DNA of 64,000 bases from an uncultured Clostridia bacterium (lineage in GTDB: Bacteria > Bacillota > Clostridia > Oscillospirales > Ruminococcaceae), in NCBI GenBank assembly GCA_947589185.1, contig CANQCK010000004.1:49584-113583 (forward strand), in the 5' to 3' direction. A program made the translations under genes and the position numbers. Position 1 is the first letter of the stretch; the number at the start of each line of letters is the position of its first letter. Of the stretch, positions 17,584 through 26,120 are shown one piece after another. The notes beneath the pieces were generated by a model. That model was given only the letters and a program-made list of their open reading frames with translations, made no database searches and was not told where the DNA came from.

Positions 17584-17609
17584 AAAAAAGCGTACCAAAT
17601 TTGGTACGC
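17584..17609 (-). terminator. Terminator downstream of tRNA-Arg
   Basis: Perfect palindrome GCGTACCAAATTTGGTACGC followed on the minus strand by TTTTTT. The gap to the tRNA contains a short GCGGCGGCTCGCCGC hairpin (17688-17703) shared with the repeat at 45.3 kb. Confidence 0.85.
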
Positions 17610-17702
17610 ACAATGGGTATTGTATCTGTGGTTTTTATAAAAATTATAGCGTGACGTTGCAGAAAAAACCTTTAACAAACTTTGCCTGCGGCGGCTCGCC
17701 GC

Positions 17703-17777
17703 TGGTCTGCCCAGCGAGAATCGAACTCACATCAAAGGAGTCGGAGTCCTTTATTTTATCCATTAAACTATGGGCAG
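17703..17777 (-). tRNA. tRNA-Arg (anticodon CCG)
   Basis: Complete cloverleaf on the minus strand. The acceptor is CTGCCCA/TGGGCAG (7 bp), the D arm GTTT-AATGGATA-AAAT, the anticodon stem AAGGA/TCCTT around loop CTCCGAC (anticodon CCG, reads CGG), and the T arm GTGAG-TTCGATT-CTCGC with one G-T pair. The discriminator is A and CCA is encoded. It lies just downstream of metG on the same strand. Confidence 0.95.
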
Positions 17778-17823
17778 TAATTAATATCCACCGAATTTCT
17801 ACCGTTTTTCGGTGGATATATTT

Positions 17824-19752
17824 TTATCTTATTTTGCTTCCGACAGGAATACTCTGGTCAGGGAAAATGACGCCTGCAGAGCCGTCAGGCATATCAGCGG
17901 CACAAATCATTCCGTTAGACATTTCACCGCAGAGTTTTACAGGTTTAAGGTTTGCAACAACAATGACCTTTTTGCCTATCAAATCTTCAGGAGCATACCA
18001 GTCTGAAATGCCCGAAACTACCTGTCTTCCGCCCCTGCCGTCGTCAAGCTGCAGCTTTAACAGCTTTTTGGAACGCTTTACCTTTTCACATTCTAAAACC
18101 TTTGCAACAATAAGTTCTACCTTTGAAAAATCATCAATAGTGATTTCAGGAAGAGTCTCAGCTTTCGGTTTTTCATCAGCAGGAGCGTTGTTTTTAATAA
18201 TATTGTTAAGCTCGTCAATTTCCTTTTCAACATCAATTCTAGGGAAGAGCACCTCGCCCGGATTTACTTCAACATCAAGAGGTAATACTCCGAACTTATT
18301 TGCGTTTTCATAAGTTGCATAGTCTGACGCACCGATTTGTTCTAAAGCCTTTGGCATTGTTGCAGGCATAAAGCAGGACAAAAGCGTAGATGTAATTCTG
18401 ATGGTCTCTAAAAGGTTGTATAAAACCGTTGCAAGTCTTGCTTTTTTTGATTCGTCTTTAGCGAGGATCCAAGGAGTTGTTTCATCAATGTATTTGTTTG
18501 CCCTTGAAACGACATTGAAAATCTCTGCAAGCACATTGTTAAGCTCAGTCTTGTCCATTAGAGCGTCAGTCTTTTCACACAAGCTCTCGCACATTGAAAT
18601 GAGCTCATCGTCGAATTCTCCGCTTTCACGGTCTGTTATCAGCTTTTTGTCAAAGTATTTGTTTACCATTGCAACTGTTCTTGAAACTAAATTTCCGTAA
18701 TCGTTTGCAAGGTCTGAATTGATGCGGTTTATCATAATCTCATTTGAGAAAGAGCTGTCAGCACCGAGAGCCATTTCTCTTAAAATGTGGTAGCGTATAG
18801 CGTCTGCACCGTAGCGTTCGCCGAGAATAAACGGGTCAACCACATTGCCGAGCGATTTGCTCATCTTCTGCCCGTTAAAGGTTATCCAGCCGTGAACCGC
18901 CAGATGCTTTGGCAGAGGCTGTTCAAGAGCCATAAGCATAGCAGGCCATATAATTGCGTGAAATCTCATAATATCTTTAGCAACCATATGAACGTCTGCC
19001 GGCCAGAATTTATCGTAATCGTTATATTCATCATTGTAAAAGCCAAGTGCTGAAATATAGTTAGAAAGTGCGTCTATCCATACATAAACGACGTGTCCCT
19101 CGTCAAAGGTTACAGGTATTCCCCATTTAAAGGTCGTTCTTGAAACGCAGAGGTCTTCAAGCCCGGGCTTTATGAAATTGTTTACAAGCTCAACCGCTCT
19201 TGACTTCGGCTGAAGATAGTCTGTTTCAGTAAGTAGCTTTTCAATTCTGTCAGCAAAAGGCGACATCTTGAAAAAGTAAGCCTCTTCTTTAGCCTCGGTC
19301 ACCTCACGACCGCACTCGGGACATTTACCGTCAACAAGCTGTGATTCTGTCCAAAAGCTCTCGCACGGAGTGCAGTATTTTCCGCTGTATTCTCCTTTGT
19401 AGATATAGCCTCTATCATAAAGCTCTTTAAAAATCTTCTGAACAGTTTTAACGTGATAATCATCTGTAGTTCTGATATATCTGTCATACTCAATGTTCAT
19501 ATACTTCCAGAGCCTTTTGAATATTTCAACTATCCCATCAACATATTCTTTCGGAGTAACGCCTTTTTCCGCTGCTTTTTGCTCAATTTTAAGTCCATGT
19601 TCGTCTGTTCCTGTCAGAAACATTACGTCTCTGCCCTGCATTCGCCTGTAACGTGCAATAGAATCGCACGCAACTGTTGTATAGCAATGACCGATATGCG
19701 GATTGCCGGACGGATAATAAATAGGTGTTGTGATATAATATGGCTTTGACAT
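17824..19752 (-). CDS. metG: Methionyl-tRNA synthetase
   Basis: 642-residue MetRS. The ORF-track start is 10 codons too early: AAAGGAGGAAGATAAA precedes ATG 19752 (MSKPYYITTPIYYPSG). Motifs: HIGH-type PSGNPHIGHCYT (about 15-26), zinc knuckle CTPCESFWTESQLVDGKCPECG, and KMSKSLGNVVDP. The C-terminal about 110 residues form the tRNA-binding OB domain (EITIDDFSKVELIVAKVLECEKVKRSKKLLKLQLDDG). It has its own promoter at 19797-19825. No T-box leader is visible, unlike many clostridial synthetase genes. Confidence 0.96.
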   Translation of the reverse strand: MSKPYYITTPIYYPSGNPHIGHCYTTVACDSIARYRRMQGRDVMFLTGTDEHGLKIEQKAAEKGVTPKEYVDGIVEIFKRLWKYMNIEYDRYIRTTDDYHVKTVQKIFKELYDRGYIYKGEYSGKYCTPCESFWTESQLVDGKCPECGREVTEAKEEAYFFKMSPFADRIEKLLTETDYLQPKSRAVELVNNFIKPGLEDLCVSRTTFKWGIPVTFDEGHVVYVWIDALSNYISALGFYNDEYNDYDKFWPADVHMVAKDIMRFHAIIWPAMLMALEQPLPKHLAVHGWITFNGQKMSKSLGNVVDPFILGERYGADAIRYHILREMALGADSSFSNEIMINRINSDLANDYGNLVSRTVAMVNKYFDKKLITDRESGEFDDELISMCESLCEKTDALMDKTELNNVLAEIFNVVSRANKYIDETTPWILAKDESKKARLATVLYNLLETIRITSTLLSCFMPATMPKALEQIGASDYATYENANKFGVLPLDVEVNPGEVLFPRIDVEKEIDELNNIIKNNAPADEKPKAETLPEITIDDFSKVELIVAKVLECEKVKRSKKLLKLQLDDGRGGRQVVSGISDWYAPEDLIGKKVIVVANLKPVKLCGEMSNGMICAADMPDGSAGVIFPDQSIPVGSKIR

Positions 19753-19796
19753 TTTATCTTCCTCCTTTTCCTTTAATATCATTTGATATACAAGTT

Positions 19797-19825
19797 ATTA
19801 TATAACATTTATTCGGTAAAATCAA
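19797..19825 (-). promoter_or_regulatory. Promoter of metG
   Basis: On the minus strand: TTGATT, 17-bp spacer, TATAAT, 45 bp before the metG start and downstream of the small-RNA terminator. Confidence 0.7.
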
Positions 19826-19861
19826 GTAAAAAAGCCTATATAAACAATCATTTGTAAATGT

Positions 19862-19966
19862 GCAAAAAAAATGCAGCACCTATTGGCACTGCAACAAAAT
19901 AAAAAAACTATGTGTAGAACAAAAGAAAGGAGACAACAAAACGGATGTTAATATAAATTAACATCA
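19862..19966 (-). ncRNA. Candidate small RNA with CU-rich anti-SD segment upstream of metG
   Basis: A complete transcription unit of about 105 nt with no ORF. Its promoter is TTGACT-17-TATAAT (19972-20000). The 5' hairpin is GATGTTAATTTATATTAACATC, followed by an unstructured pyrimidine-rich stretch GTCTCCTTTCTTTTGTTC that can pair with Shine-Dalgarno sequences, and a terminator GCAGTGCC-AATA-GGTGCTGC-TTTTTTTT. metG has a separate promoter after this terminator, so this is not simply its leader. It could also be an attenuated leader. Confidence 0.55.
19864..19893 (-). terminator. Terminator of the candidate small RNA
   Basis: Minus-strand stem GCAGTGCC/GGTGCTGC (two G-T pairs) with AATA loop, then an A and eight T residues. 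On the plus strand the same stem has two mismatches, so it works in the minus direction. Confidence 0.85.
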
Positions 19967-19971
19967 ACTAC

Positions 19972-20000
19972 ATTATAGTACAATTTGTAAAACAAGTCAA
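19972..20000 (-). promoter_or_regulatory. Strong promoter with TACAAATTGTA palindrome in the spacer
   Basis: Minus strand TTGACT, 17-bp spacer TGTTTTACAAATTGTAC, TATAAT. The palindromic TACAAATTGTA lies between the boxes, a typical repressor position. Confidence 0.65.
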
Positions 20001-20095
20001 GTAAAAATCCGTTTTTTAACCAAATTGTATTTTATTTTGTAACCTTTAGCCATATAAATGTAATTATTTTAGATAATGTTACAAAATTATTGACA

Positions 20096-20180
20096 ATAAA
20101 AAAAGAGAGTTTGAATTTTTGTTAATCGCAATTTGCAAACTCTCTAAATTGCCAGAAACATTTCCAAACTCTCTTTTTTT
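20096..20180. terminator. Terminator with duplicated arm, downstream of DUF378 gene
   Basis: Three copies of one sequence: AGAGAGTTTG at 20103, and CAAACTCTCT near 20136 and 20166. Either downstream copy can pair with the first. T tracts flank both outer copies, so it can terminate in both directions. The minus strand serves the DUF378 gene. Confidence 0.65.
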
Positions 20181-20202
20181 ATTTTCAAAAGTAAAGTATT
20201 CC

Positions 20203-20421
20203 TTAGCGGCTTCCGTGAGCTTCGGCAAGAGGACTCTCTCTTTTGAAAAATAATGATATGCACCATAATGCTGAAATTGCAACAAGTGCATATACAATTC
20301 TGCTGATGATTGCGGCAGAACCTCCAAAAAGGAATGCTACAAGGTCAAACTGGAAAACAGCTATAAGACCCCAGTTTATACCGCCTATAATCAACAGAAG
20401 CATAGCGATTTTATCTAACAT
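20203..20421 (-). CDS. DUF378 family small membrane protein, 72 aa
   Basis: Two membrane helices: KIAMLLLIIGGINWGLIAVFQFDLVAFLFG and RIVYALVAISALWCISLFF. GGINWGLI..F.FDLV..LFG is the DUF378 signature. ATG 20421 follows GGAGGTG; the ORF-track start lies upstream of that site. The function is unknown for the family. Confidence 0.9.
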   Translation of the reverse strand: MLDKIAMLLLIIGGINWGLIAVFQFDLVAFLFGGSAAIISRIVYALVAISALWCISLFFKRESPLAEAHGSR

Positions 20422-20539
20422 AATAAAACACCTCCAACACAAAACTGTTTGATGTTTTGTGTGTAATCTTATTATGTCTTTTGTTATTCTAAATATTCAT
20501 TCATAATAATAAAAAATTAAAAACATATATTAAATACAA

Positions 20540-20568
20540 TAGACAAAAATATATATATGTGATATAAT
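20540..20568 (+). promoter_or_regulatory. Candidate promoter of the aldose epimerase gene
   Basis: TAGACA, 17-bp spacer, TATAAT, about 60 bp before the start codon. Confidence 0.6.
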
Positions 20569-20628
20569 TGAATAAATTTTGCAGTAATTTTTGATATTTA
20601 AAAACTTTTTACCAAAGGAGAGAAAGTA

Positions 20629-21651
20629 TTGTCAACAGCAGAAAAAATACTTTTTAAAAATCAGGAATGTGTAATGCTCAGAGCCGGTAAATACACAGCG
20701 GTAATTGCCGATAAAATGGGTTCAAGCGTTTTAAGGCTGCGTGATGAAGAGTTAAAGGTCGAGGTTTTCAGATATAAAGACGAAGTAACTATTGAGACTA
20801 TAGACCAAGCCAGAGAAATTTGGGGACTTCCCACACTTTATCTGCCCAACCGTTTTGACGGCGGAGTTTTAAAGACTTCAGACGCAGTATATGATCTTCC
20901 GGTGAACGAGAAAGAATTCAACAATCATCTGCACGGATTTGTACAAAACCGTGTTCATAAAATAAAAGAGCTTTATGCTGATAAGGAAAATGATACGGCG
21001 GTCTTAGTGACATGTTATGATTATGATGAAAACGACGAGTTCTTTAAATATTTTCCGATTAAATTTAAAATTTCATACACGTTTACCCTTTCAGGTAATG
21101 GGCTCAAACAGGAAATAGAGTTGACAAACCTTGATAAAAAGATGCTTCCTGTGTCTATTTGTACTCATACCTGCATCAATGCTCCCTTCTGCGACGGAGG
21201 AAATGAGGCGGATATAGTTTTATCTGTGCCTATTGAAAAAAAGTGCGAACTAAATGAGAGAAATCTTCCTACAGAAAAACTGACAGAGCTTTCAGCGTGG
21301 GATAAAGAATACAAAAACGGGGTTAAAATGCCGACCTTGCAGGATATTTCAAACGATATGTATACAGCGAGTATGAACAAGCTTGACGGTGAGGACTTTT
21401 ACGGCTGTTATGCAACAGACAAGAAAAAGGGTATTCGGCTTTGCAATGAGGTTTCAAGAGAGTTTAAGTTCTGGAACATTTGGAATGACGAGGGCAATAA
21501 GGGTTACTTTTGTCCTGAGCCGATGACAGCTATGATAAACGCTCCTAATCTTTCGCTTGAACGTGAGATAAGCGGTTATACAGAGTTGTCTTTAGGACAA
21601 ACCTTTTCATGCTGGCAGAGATTTTTCACAAAAAAGTGTGAAAAATCATAA
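20629..21651 (+). CDS. Aldose 1-epimerase family protein (galactose-mutarotase-like)
   Basis: 340 residues, beta-sandwich mutarotase family. Conserved features are LYLPNRFDGGV, FNNHLHGFVQNRVHKI (first catalytic-type His), ISYTFTLSGNGLKQEIELTNLDKKMLPVSICTHTCINAPF (second His region) and FKFWNIWNDEGNKGYFCPEPMTAMINAPN near the C-terminus. TTG start after AAAGGAGAGAAAGTA. It sits 102 bp upstream of cellobiose phosphorylase on the same strand, so a role in anomer conversion during cellobiose use is plausible. Confidence 0.85.
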   Translation: MSTAEKILFKNQECVMLRAGKYTAVIADKMGSSVLRLRDEELKVEVFRYKDEVTIETIDQAREIWGLPTLYLPNRFDGGVLKTSDAVYDLPVNEKEFNNHLHGFVQNRVHKIKELYADKENDTAVLVTCYDYDENDEFFKYFPIKFKISYTFTLSGNGLKQEIELTNLDKKMLPVSICTHTCINAPFCDGGNEADIVLSVPIEKKCELNERNLPTEKLTELSAWDKEYKNGVKMPTLQDISNDMYTASMNKLDGEDFYGCYATDKKKGIRLCNEVSREFKFWNIWNDEGNKGYFCPEPMTAMINAPNLSLEREISGYTELSLGQTFSCWQRFFTKKCEKS

Positions 21652-21753
21652 ATGTTAATAAAAGGGCAAAGGCAATCTGCTATGCCGATTAAAATATATA
21701 GAATTATAAAAAATTAGCGTGAACAAAATCCACACGCAGGAATGGTGATTTTT

Positions 21754-24192
21754 ATGAAATATGGTTATTTTGATGATGAAAAAAAAGAGTATGTGATTAC
21801 AAATCCGAAGACGCCGTATCCTTGGATAAATTATTTAGGTTCTCAGGAGTTCTTTTCGCTTATTTCAAATACAGCGGGCGGATACAGCTTTTTCAAGGAC
21901 GCACGTTTGAGAAGAATAACAAGGTACCGCTATAATAATGCTCCAATAGATATGGGAGGAAAGTATTTTTATATCAATGACGGCGAGTGCGTATGGTCGC
22001 CGGGATGGTCGCCTGTTAAAGCAGAGCTTGACAGCTACACCTGCCGGCACGGTATGGGGTATACTATAATAAAGGGAGAGAAGAACGGAATTAGTGCAGA
22101 GGTGACGTTTTTTGTTCCTCTGAATTTCAGAGGAGAGGTTCAAAAGGTTACTTTGGAGAACACCTCAGACAAGCCTAAGACCTTTAAGCTGTTTTCCTTT
22201 GTAGAGTGGTGCTTATGGAACGCTCAGGACGACGGCGAGAATTTTCAGAGGAATTTCAACACAGGCGAGGTTGACATAGAGGGTTCGACAATTTATCATA
22301 TCACAGAATACAAAGAGCGCAGAGATCATTTTGCGTTCTATACTGTAAATTGTGACATTGACGGATTTGATACAGACAGAGAGAGCTTTATGGGGCTTTA
22401 TAACGGCTTTGGTGATCCTCAGACTGTTATGGAGGGAAAGCCTAAAAATTCTGTAGCCGACGGTTGGTCGCCGATTGCTTCGCACTGTATTTCAATTACT
22501 TTAGATCCGAATGAGAAAAGGGATCTGGTATTTACACTCGGATATGTTGAAAATACCGATAATGACAAGTGGAATGAGGACGGCTCTATCAACAAAAGCA
22601 AGGCTTATGAAATGATAAAGTCTATGGATAGTGCCGAAAAGGCTGATAAGGCATTATCAGAGCTTAAAGAATATTGGGATAAGCTGCTTTCCAAATATAC
22701 CGTTAAAACTGATGATAAAAAGCTCAACAGAATGGTAAACATCTGGAATCAGTATCAGTGTATGGTTACATTCAATTTAAGCCGTTCGGCGTCTTATTTT
22801 GAAAGCGGTATCGGCAGAGGTATGGGCTTTAGAGATTCCAATCAAGATTTACTGGGATTTGTTCATCAGATCCCCGAAAGGGCAAGGGAGAGAATTTTAG
22901 ACCTTGCTGCCACTCAGCTTCCTGACGGCGGATGCTATCATCAGTATCAGCCGCTCACCAAAAAGGGTAATAATGAGATCGGCGGTAACTTTTCAGATGA
23001 TCCGCTGTGGATGATTCTTTCTACTGCACAGTATATTAAAGAAACAGGAGATTATTCAATTCTTGACGAGATGGTTCCATATGATAATGACGAAACCAAA
23101 TCTGAAAGAATGATGCATCATCTTCATCAGTCGTTTTACCGCGTTGTGAATAATCTCGGACCTCACGGACTGCCTCTTATCGGCAGAGCCGACTGGAACG
23201 ACTGTCTGAACCTTAACTGTTTTTCAACTACACCTGGTGAGAGCTTCCAGACATCTACCTCAAAGGACGGAAAGGTAGCAGAGTCAGTTATGGTAGCAGG
23301 AATGTTCACGTTTATAGGTCCTGAGTATGTAAAGCTCTGCAAATATAAGGGACTTGACAGCGAGGCTGAAAAGGCACAAAAGGCTATTGACGAGATGAAA
23401 GAGAATATCATAAAACACGGCTTTGACGGCGAGTGGTTTTTGAGGGCTTATGACGATTGCGGAAATAAGGTAGGTTCTAAAGAATGCGAAGAGGGTAAAA
23501 TCTTTATTGAGCCTCAGGGCTTCTGCGTTATGAGCGGAATAGGCAAGGAAAAAGGCCTTGACATAAAGACACTTGACAGCGTAAAGAAATATCTTGATAC
23601 GAAGTACGGTCTTGTTTTGAACAATCCTGCATTCACAAAATACTATATCGAGTACGGCGAGATCTCCACATATCCTGCCGGATACAAGGAAAATGCAGGC
23701 ATATTCTGTCACAACAATGCGTGGATAATCTGTGCTGAGGCGTTTTTAGGACGCGGAAATCAGGCTTTTGAATACTATTCAAAGATTGCGCCTGCTTATC
23801 TTGAGGATATTTCTGAAATTCACAGAACTGAGCCTTATGTTTATGCTCAGATGATTGCAGGAAAGGACGCAAAACGTCACGGCGAGGCTAAAAACAGCTG
23901 GCTGACGGGTACTGCGGCGTGGAACTTTGTTGCGGTTTCTCAGTATATTCTGGGTATTATCCCTGACTATTCCGGACTTAAGCTTGATCCGTCAATTCCG
24001 TGTGAATGGGACGGCTTTGAGTTGTCGAGGGAGTTTAGGGGCATAAGATATAATATAACATTCAAAAATCCTGATAATATCTCTAAGGGAATAAGAAGTA
24101 TAACCGTTGACGGAAAGCATATCGACGGGAATATTCTTCCTCTGTTTGAGAGCGGAACCGAACACACAGTTGAGGTTGTTATGGGAAAATAG
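21754..24192 (+). CDS. Cellobiose phosphorylase (GH94)
   Basis: Phosphorolytic cleavage of cellobiose to glucose 1-phosphate and glucose in the cytoplasm. 812 residues, the usual length. The N-terminus [29 protein letters not shown] matches cellobiose phosphorylases, so ATG 21754 is preferred over 21742. The catalytic region [19 protein letters not shown] carries the general-acid Asp (DWND motif). [23 protein letters not shown] and [18 protein letters not shown] are further GH94 signatures. No signal peptide is present. Cellodextrin phosphorylase is less likely on length and N-terminus. Confidence 0.93.
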   Translation: MKYGYFDDEKKEYVITNPKTPYPWINYLGSQEFFSLISNTAGGYSFFKDARLRRITRYRYNNAPIDMGGKYFYINDGECVWSPGWSPVKAELDSYTCRHGMGYTIIKGEKNGISAEVTFFVPLNFRGEVQKVTLENTSDKPKTFKLFSFVEWCLWNAQDDGENFQRNFNTGEVDIEGSTIYHITEYKERRDHFAFYTVNCDIDGFDTDRESFMGLYNGFGDPQTVMEGKPKNSVADGWSPIASHCISITLDPNEKRDLVFTLGYVENTDNDKWNEDGSINKSKAYEMIKSMDSAEKADKALSELKEYWDKLLSKYTVKTDDKKLNRMVNIWNQYQCMVTFNLSRSASYFESGIGRGMGFRDSNQDLLGFVHQIPERARERILDLAATQLPDGGCYHQYQPLTKKGNNEIGGNFSDDPLWMILSTAQYIKETGDYSILDEMVPYDNDETKSERMMHHLHQSFYRVVNNLGPHGLPLIGRADWNDCLNLNCFSTTPGESFQTSTSKDGKVAESVMVAGMFTFIGPEYVKLCKYKGLDSEAEKAQKAIDEMKENIIKHGFDGEWFLRAYDDCGNKVGSKECEEGKIFIEPQGFCVMSGIGKEKGLDIKTLDSVKKYLDTKYGLVLNNPAFTKYYIEYGEISTYPAGYKENAGIFCHNNAWIICAEAFLGRGNQAFEYYSKIAPAYLEDISEIHRTEPYVYAQMIAGKDAKRHGEAKNSWLTGTAAWNFVAVSQYILGIIPDYSGLKLDPSIPCEWDGFELSREFRGIRYNITFKNPDNISKGIRSITVDGKHIDGNILPLFESGTEHTVEVVMGK

Positions 24193-24250
24193 TTTTGTTA
24201 AATAAAATCAAAGAGGAAATGTACAAATAAAATATCAACAATAAAATTAA

Positions 24251-24286
24251 CAGGTGTCAGTCAAAGTTTTGCGGCACCTGTTTTTA
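24251..24286 (+). terminator. Terminator after cellobiose phosphorylase
   Basis: CAGGTG...CACCTG stem with a long loop, followed by TTTTTAAC. Confidence 0.65.
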
Positions 24287-24287
24287 A

Positions 24288-24316
24288 CAAAAAAGGCATA
24301 CGGTTTTCCGTATGCC
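24288..24316 (-). terminator. Terminator of the hydrogenase operon
   Basis: Minus strand GGCATACGG-AAAA-CCGTATGCC followed by TTTTTT, 25 bp after the hndD stop. Confidence 0.9.
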
Positions 24317-24340
24317 TGAATTTGTATAATAACTTAATTA

Positions 24341-26107
24341 TTATTTATAAAGCTCTCTTTTAACATATGTTGTGTGGAGAACGTGATGAGCCTTTTCACT
24401 TCCCGGCTTGCCGAAGAATTCTTTGTAAACTTGCTTGATAGCCGGATTTTCGTGAGATTTTCTTATTGTCTTGGCAGCGTCGCTGTTGTAAAGAACGCTT
24501 GCTCTTAATGCTTGAATGTCAACAGTATTTCTCACAGAGCCTGGCTGCTGAGGCTGACCGCCTCCGTTTACGCATCCGCCAGGACAGCCCATTATCTCGA
24601 TGAAGTGATAATCTGCTTCTCCGCTTTCAACCTTTTTAAGAAGTTCTTTTGCATTTGCAAGACCTGAAGCTACTGCAATTTTTACGTTCATACCTGCAAC
24701 GTCATAGCTTGCTTCCTTGATGCCTTTAGTTCCGCGGACTTCTTTGAAGTCAACGCTTTCGAGTTCCTCGCCTGTTAATGTTTCAACAGCGGTACGAAGT
24801 GCAGCCTCCATAACTCCGCCGGTTGCACCGAAGATAACTCCTGCACCGGTTGATATGCCTAAAGGATCATCAAATTCTTCGTCTTCAAGCTCTAAGAACT
24901 TGATGCCGGCTCTTTCGATCATTCTTGCAAGCTCTCTTGTTGTGATTGAAATGTCAACATCAGGAACGCCTGCTGCGTCTTCGTCATCTCTGCCTATCTC
25001 AAACTTCTTAGCCGTACACGGCATAACAGCCACAACAACAATATCCTTAGGGTCAAGACCCATTTTTTCAGCATAGTAGGTTTTAGCCGTTGCGCCGAAC
25101 ATCTGCATAGGCGATTTACAGCTTGAAAGATTTTCCGTCAGCTCAGGGAAATAGTGTTCGCAGTATTTTACCCAGCCAGGTGAGCATGATGTGATAAGCG
25201 GAAGCTTTCCGCCGTTTTGAACTCTGTCTACAAACTCGTGAGCCTCTTCCATAATTGTAAGGTCAGCGCCGAAGTCTGTGTCGAATACCTTGTCAAATCC
25301 CAGTCTGCGAAGTGCGGCAGCCATTTTGCCCTCTACATCTGTTCCGATAGGAAGTCCGAATGCCTCTCCCAGAGCGGCTCTTACAGCAGGAGCTGTCTGA
25401 ACAAGAACTGTTTTTGTTTCATCAGCGATAGCTTCAAAAACCTCAGAGGTATTGTCTTTTTCGTATAATGCACCTGTCGGACAAACAGCAATACACTGTC
25501 CGCAGGATACGCAGGAAGTATTGCCTAGATCGTCCTCGAATGCACAGCTTATGTTTGTTTTAAATCCTCTTTCGTTAGCACCTATAACTCCGATACCTTG
25601 TGTTTTAGCACAAGCGGCTACACAGCGTCTGCAAAGAATACATTTGCTGTTGTCTCTGACCATATGAGCAGATGAACAGTCAAGAATCGATTCTGTTTTA
25701 GCGCCGTCATAAATTCCTTCGTCTTCTATCTTGTAATCCTTAGCCAGCTTCTGAAGTTCGCAGTTTCCGCTTCTTACGCATGAAAGACACGATCTGTTGT
25801 GGTTTGAAAGAATAAGCTCAAGTGTTTTCTTTCTTGAGTCGATAACCTTTGGTGTGCTTGTGAATATGTTCATACCCTCTGAGATAGGGTATACACAGGA
25901 AGCAACAATTTTCTTAGGTCCAAGACTGTCGCCTCTTTTTTCCTGTGCCTCAACAACGCAGATACGGCAAGCTCCTATTTCGTTGATTTCTTTTAAGAAA
26001 CAAAGTGTAGGAATCTCGACATTTGCAAGGCGAGCCGCTTCCAGAATAGTTGAACCTTTAGGAGCCTGATAATCTGCTCCGTTGATCTTAATATTTATCA
26101 TATCCAT
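24341..26107 (-). CDS. hndD: NADH-linked [FeFe] hydrogenase catalytic subunit (HndD/HydA-like)
   Basis: 588 residues; the catalytic subunit of a multimeric, probably electron-bifurcating hydrogenase. Order: [2Fe-2S] domain (ICVVEAQ and flanking Cys, 1-80), His/Cys cluster (HNRSCLSCVRSGNCELQ), two [4Fe-4S] motifs (CILCRRCVAAC, CVSCGQCIAVC), then the H-cluster domain with L1 TSCSPGW, L2 MPCTAKKFE and L3 EIMGCPGGCVNGGGQP. It ends in the small-subunit-like tail HHVLHTTYVKRELYK. L1 reads TSCSP rather than TSCCP, a variant seen in trimeric or tetrameric NAD-linked enzymes. Last gene of the operon, 13 nt after hndC. Confidence 0.95.
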   Translation of the reverse strand: MDMINIKINGADYQAPKGSTILEAARLANVEIPTLCFLKEINEIGACRICVVEAQEKRGDSLGPKKIVASCVYPISEGMNIFTSTPKVIDSRKKTLELILSNHNRSCLSCVRSGNCELQKLAKDYKIEDEGIYDGAKTESILDCSSAHMVRDNSKCILCRRCVAACAKTQGIGVIGANERGFKTNISCAFEDDLGNTSCVSCGQCIAVCPTGALYEKDNTSEVFEAIADETKTVLVQTAPAVRAALGEAFGLPIGTDVEGKMAAALRRLGFDKVFDTDFGADLTIMEEAHEFVDRVQNGGKLPLITSCSPGWVKYCEHYFPELTENLSSCKSPMQMFGATAKTYYAEKMGLDPKDIVVVAVMPCTAKKFEIGRDDEDAAGVPDVDISITTRELARMIERAGIKFLELEDEEFDDPLGISTGAGVIFGATGGVMEAALRTAVETLTGEELESVDFKEVRGTKGIKEASYDVAGMNVKIAVASGLANAKELLKKVESGEADYHFIEIMGCPGGCVNGGGQPQQPGSVRNTVDIQALRASVLYNSDAAKTIRKSHENPAIKQVYKEFFGKPGSEKAHHVLHTTYVKRELYK

Positions 26108-26120
26108 CTAAAACGCCTCC

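Noticed and set aside
17528-18313. 261-aa plus-strand ORF
   Set aside because: It runs antisense through tRNA-Arg, its terminator and the 3' end of metG; the protein has no family features.
19753-20000. T-box or SAM riboswitch for metG
   Set aside because: No AGGGTGGNACCGCG, no S-box core (GAUGAAACCCGGCAACC). The leader-like RNA ends in a terminator before a separate metG promoter.
24717-25076. 119-aa and other long plus-strand ORFs within the hydrogenase genes (also at 27854-28313)
   Set aside because: These are antisense shadows of strongly recognised hnd genes with Ser/Pro/Ile-rich nonsense translations and no ribosome sites.
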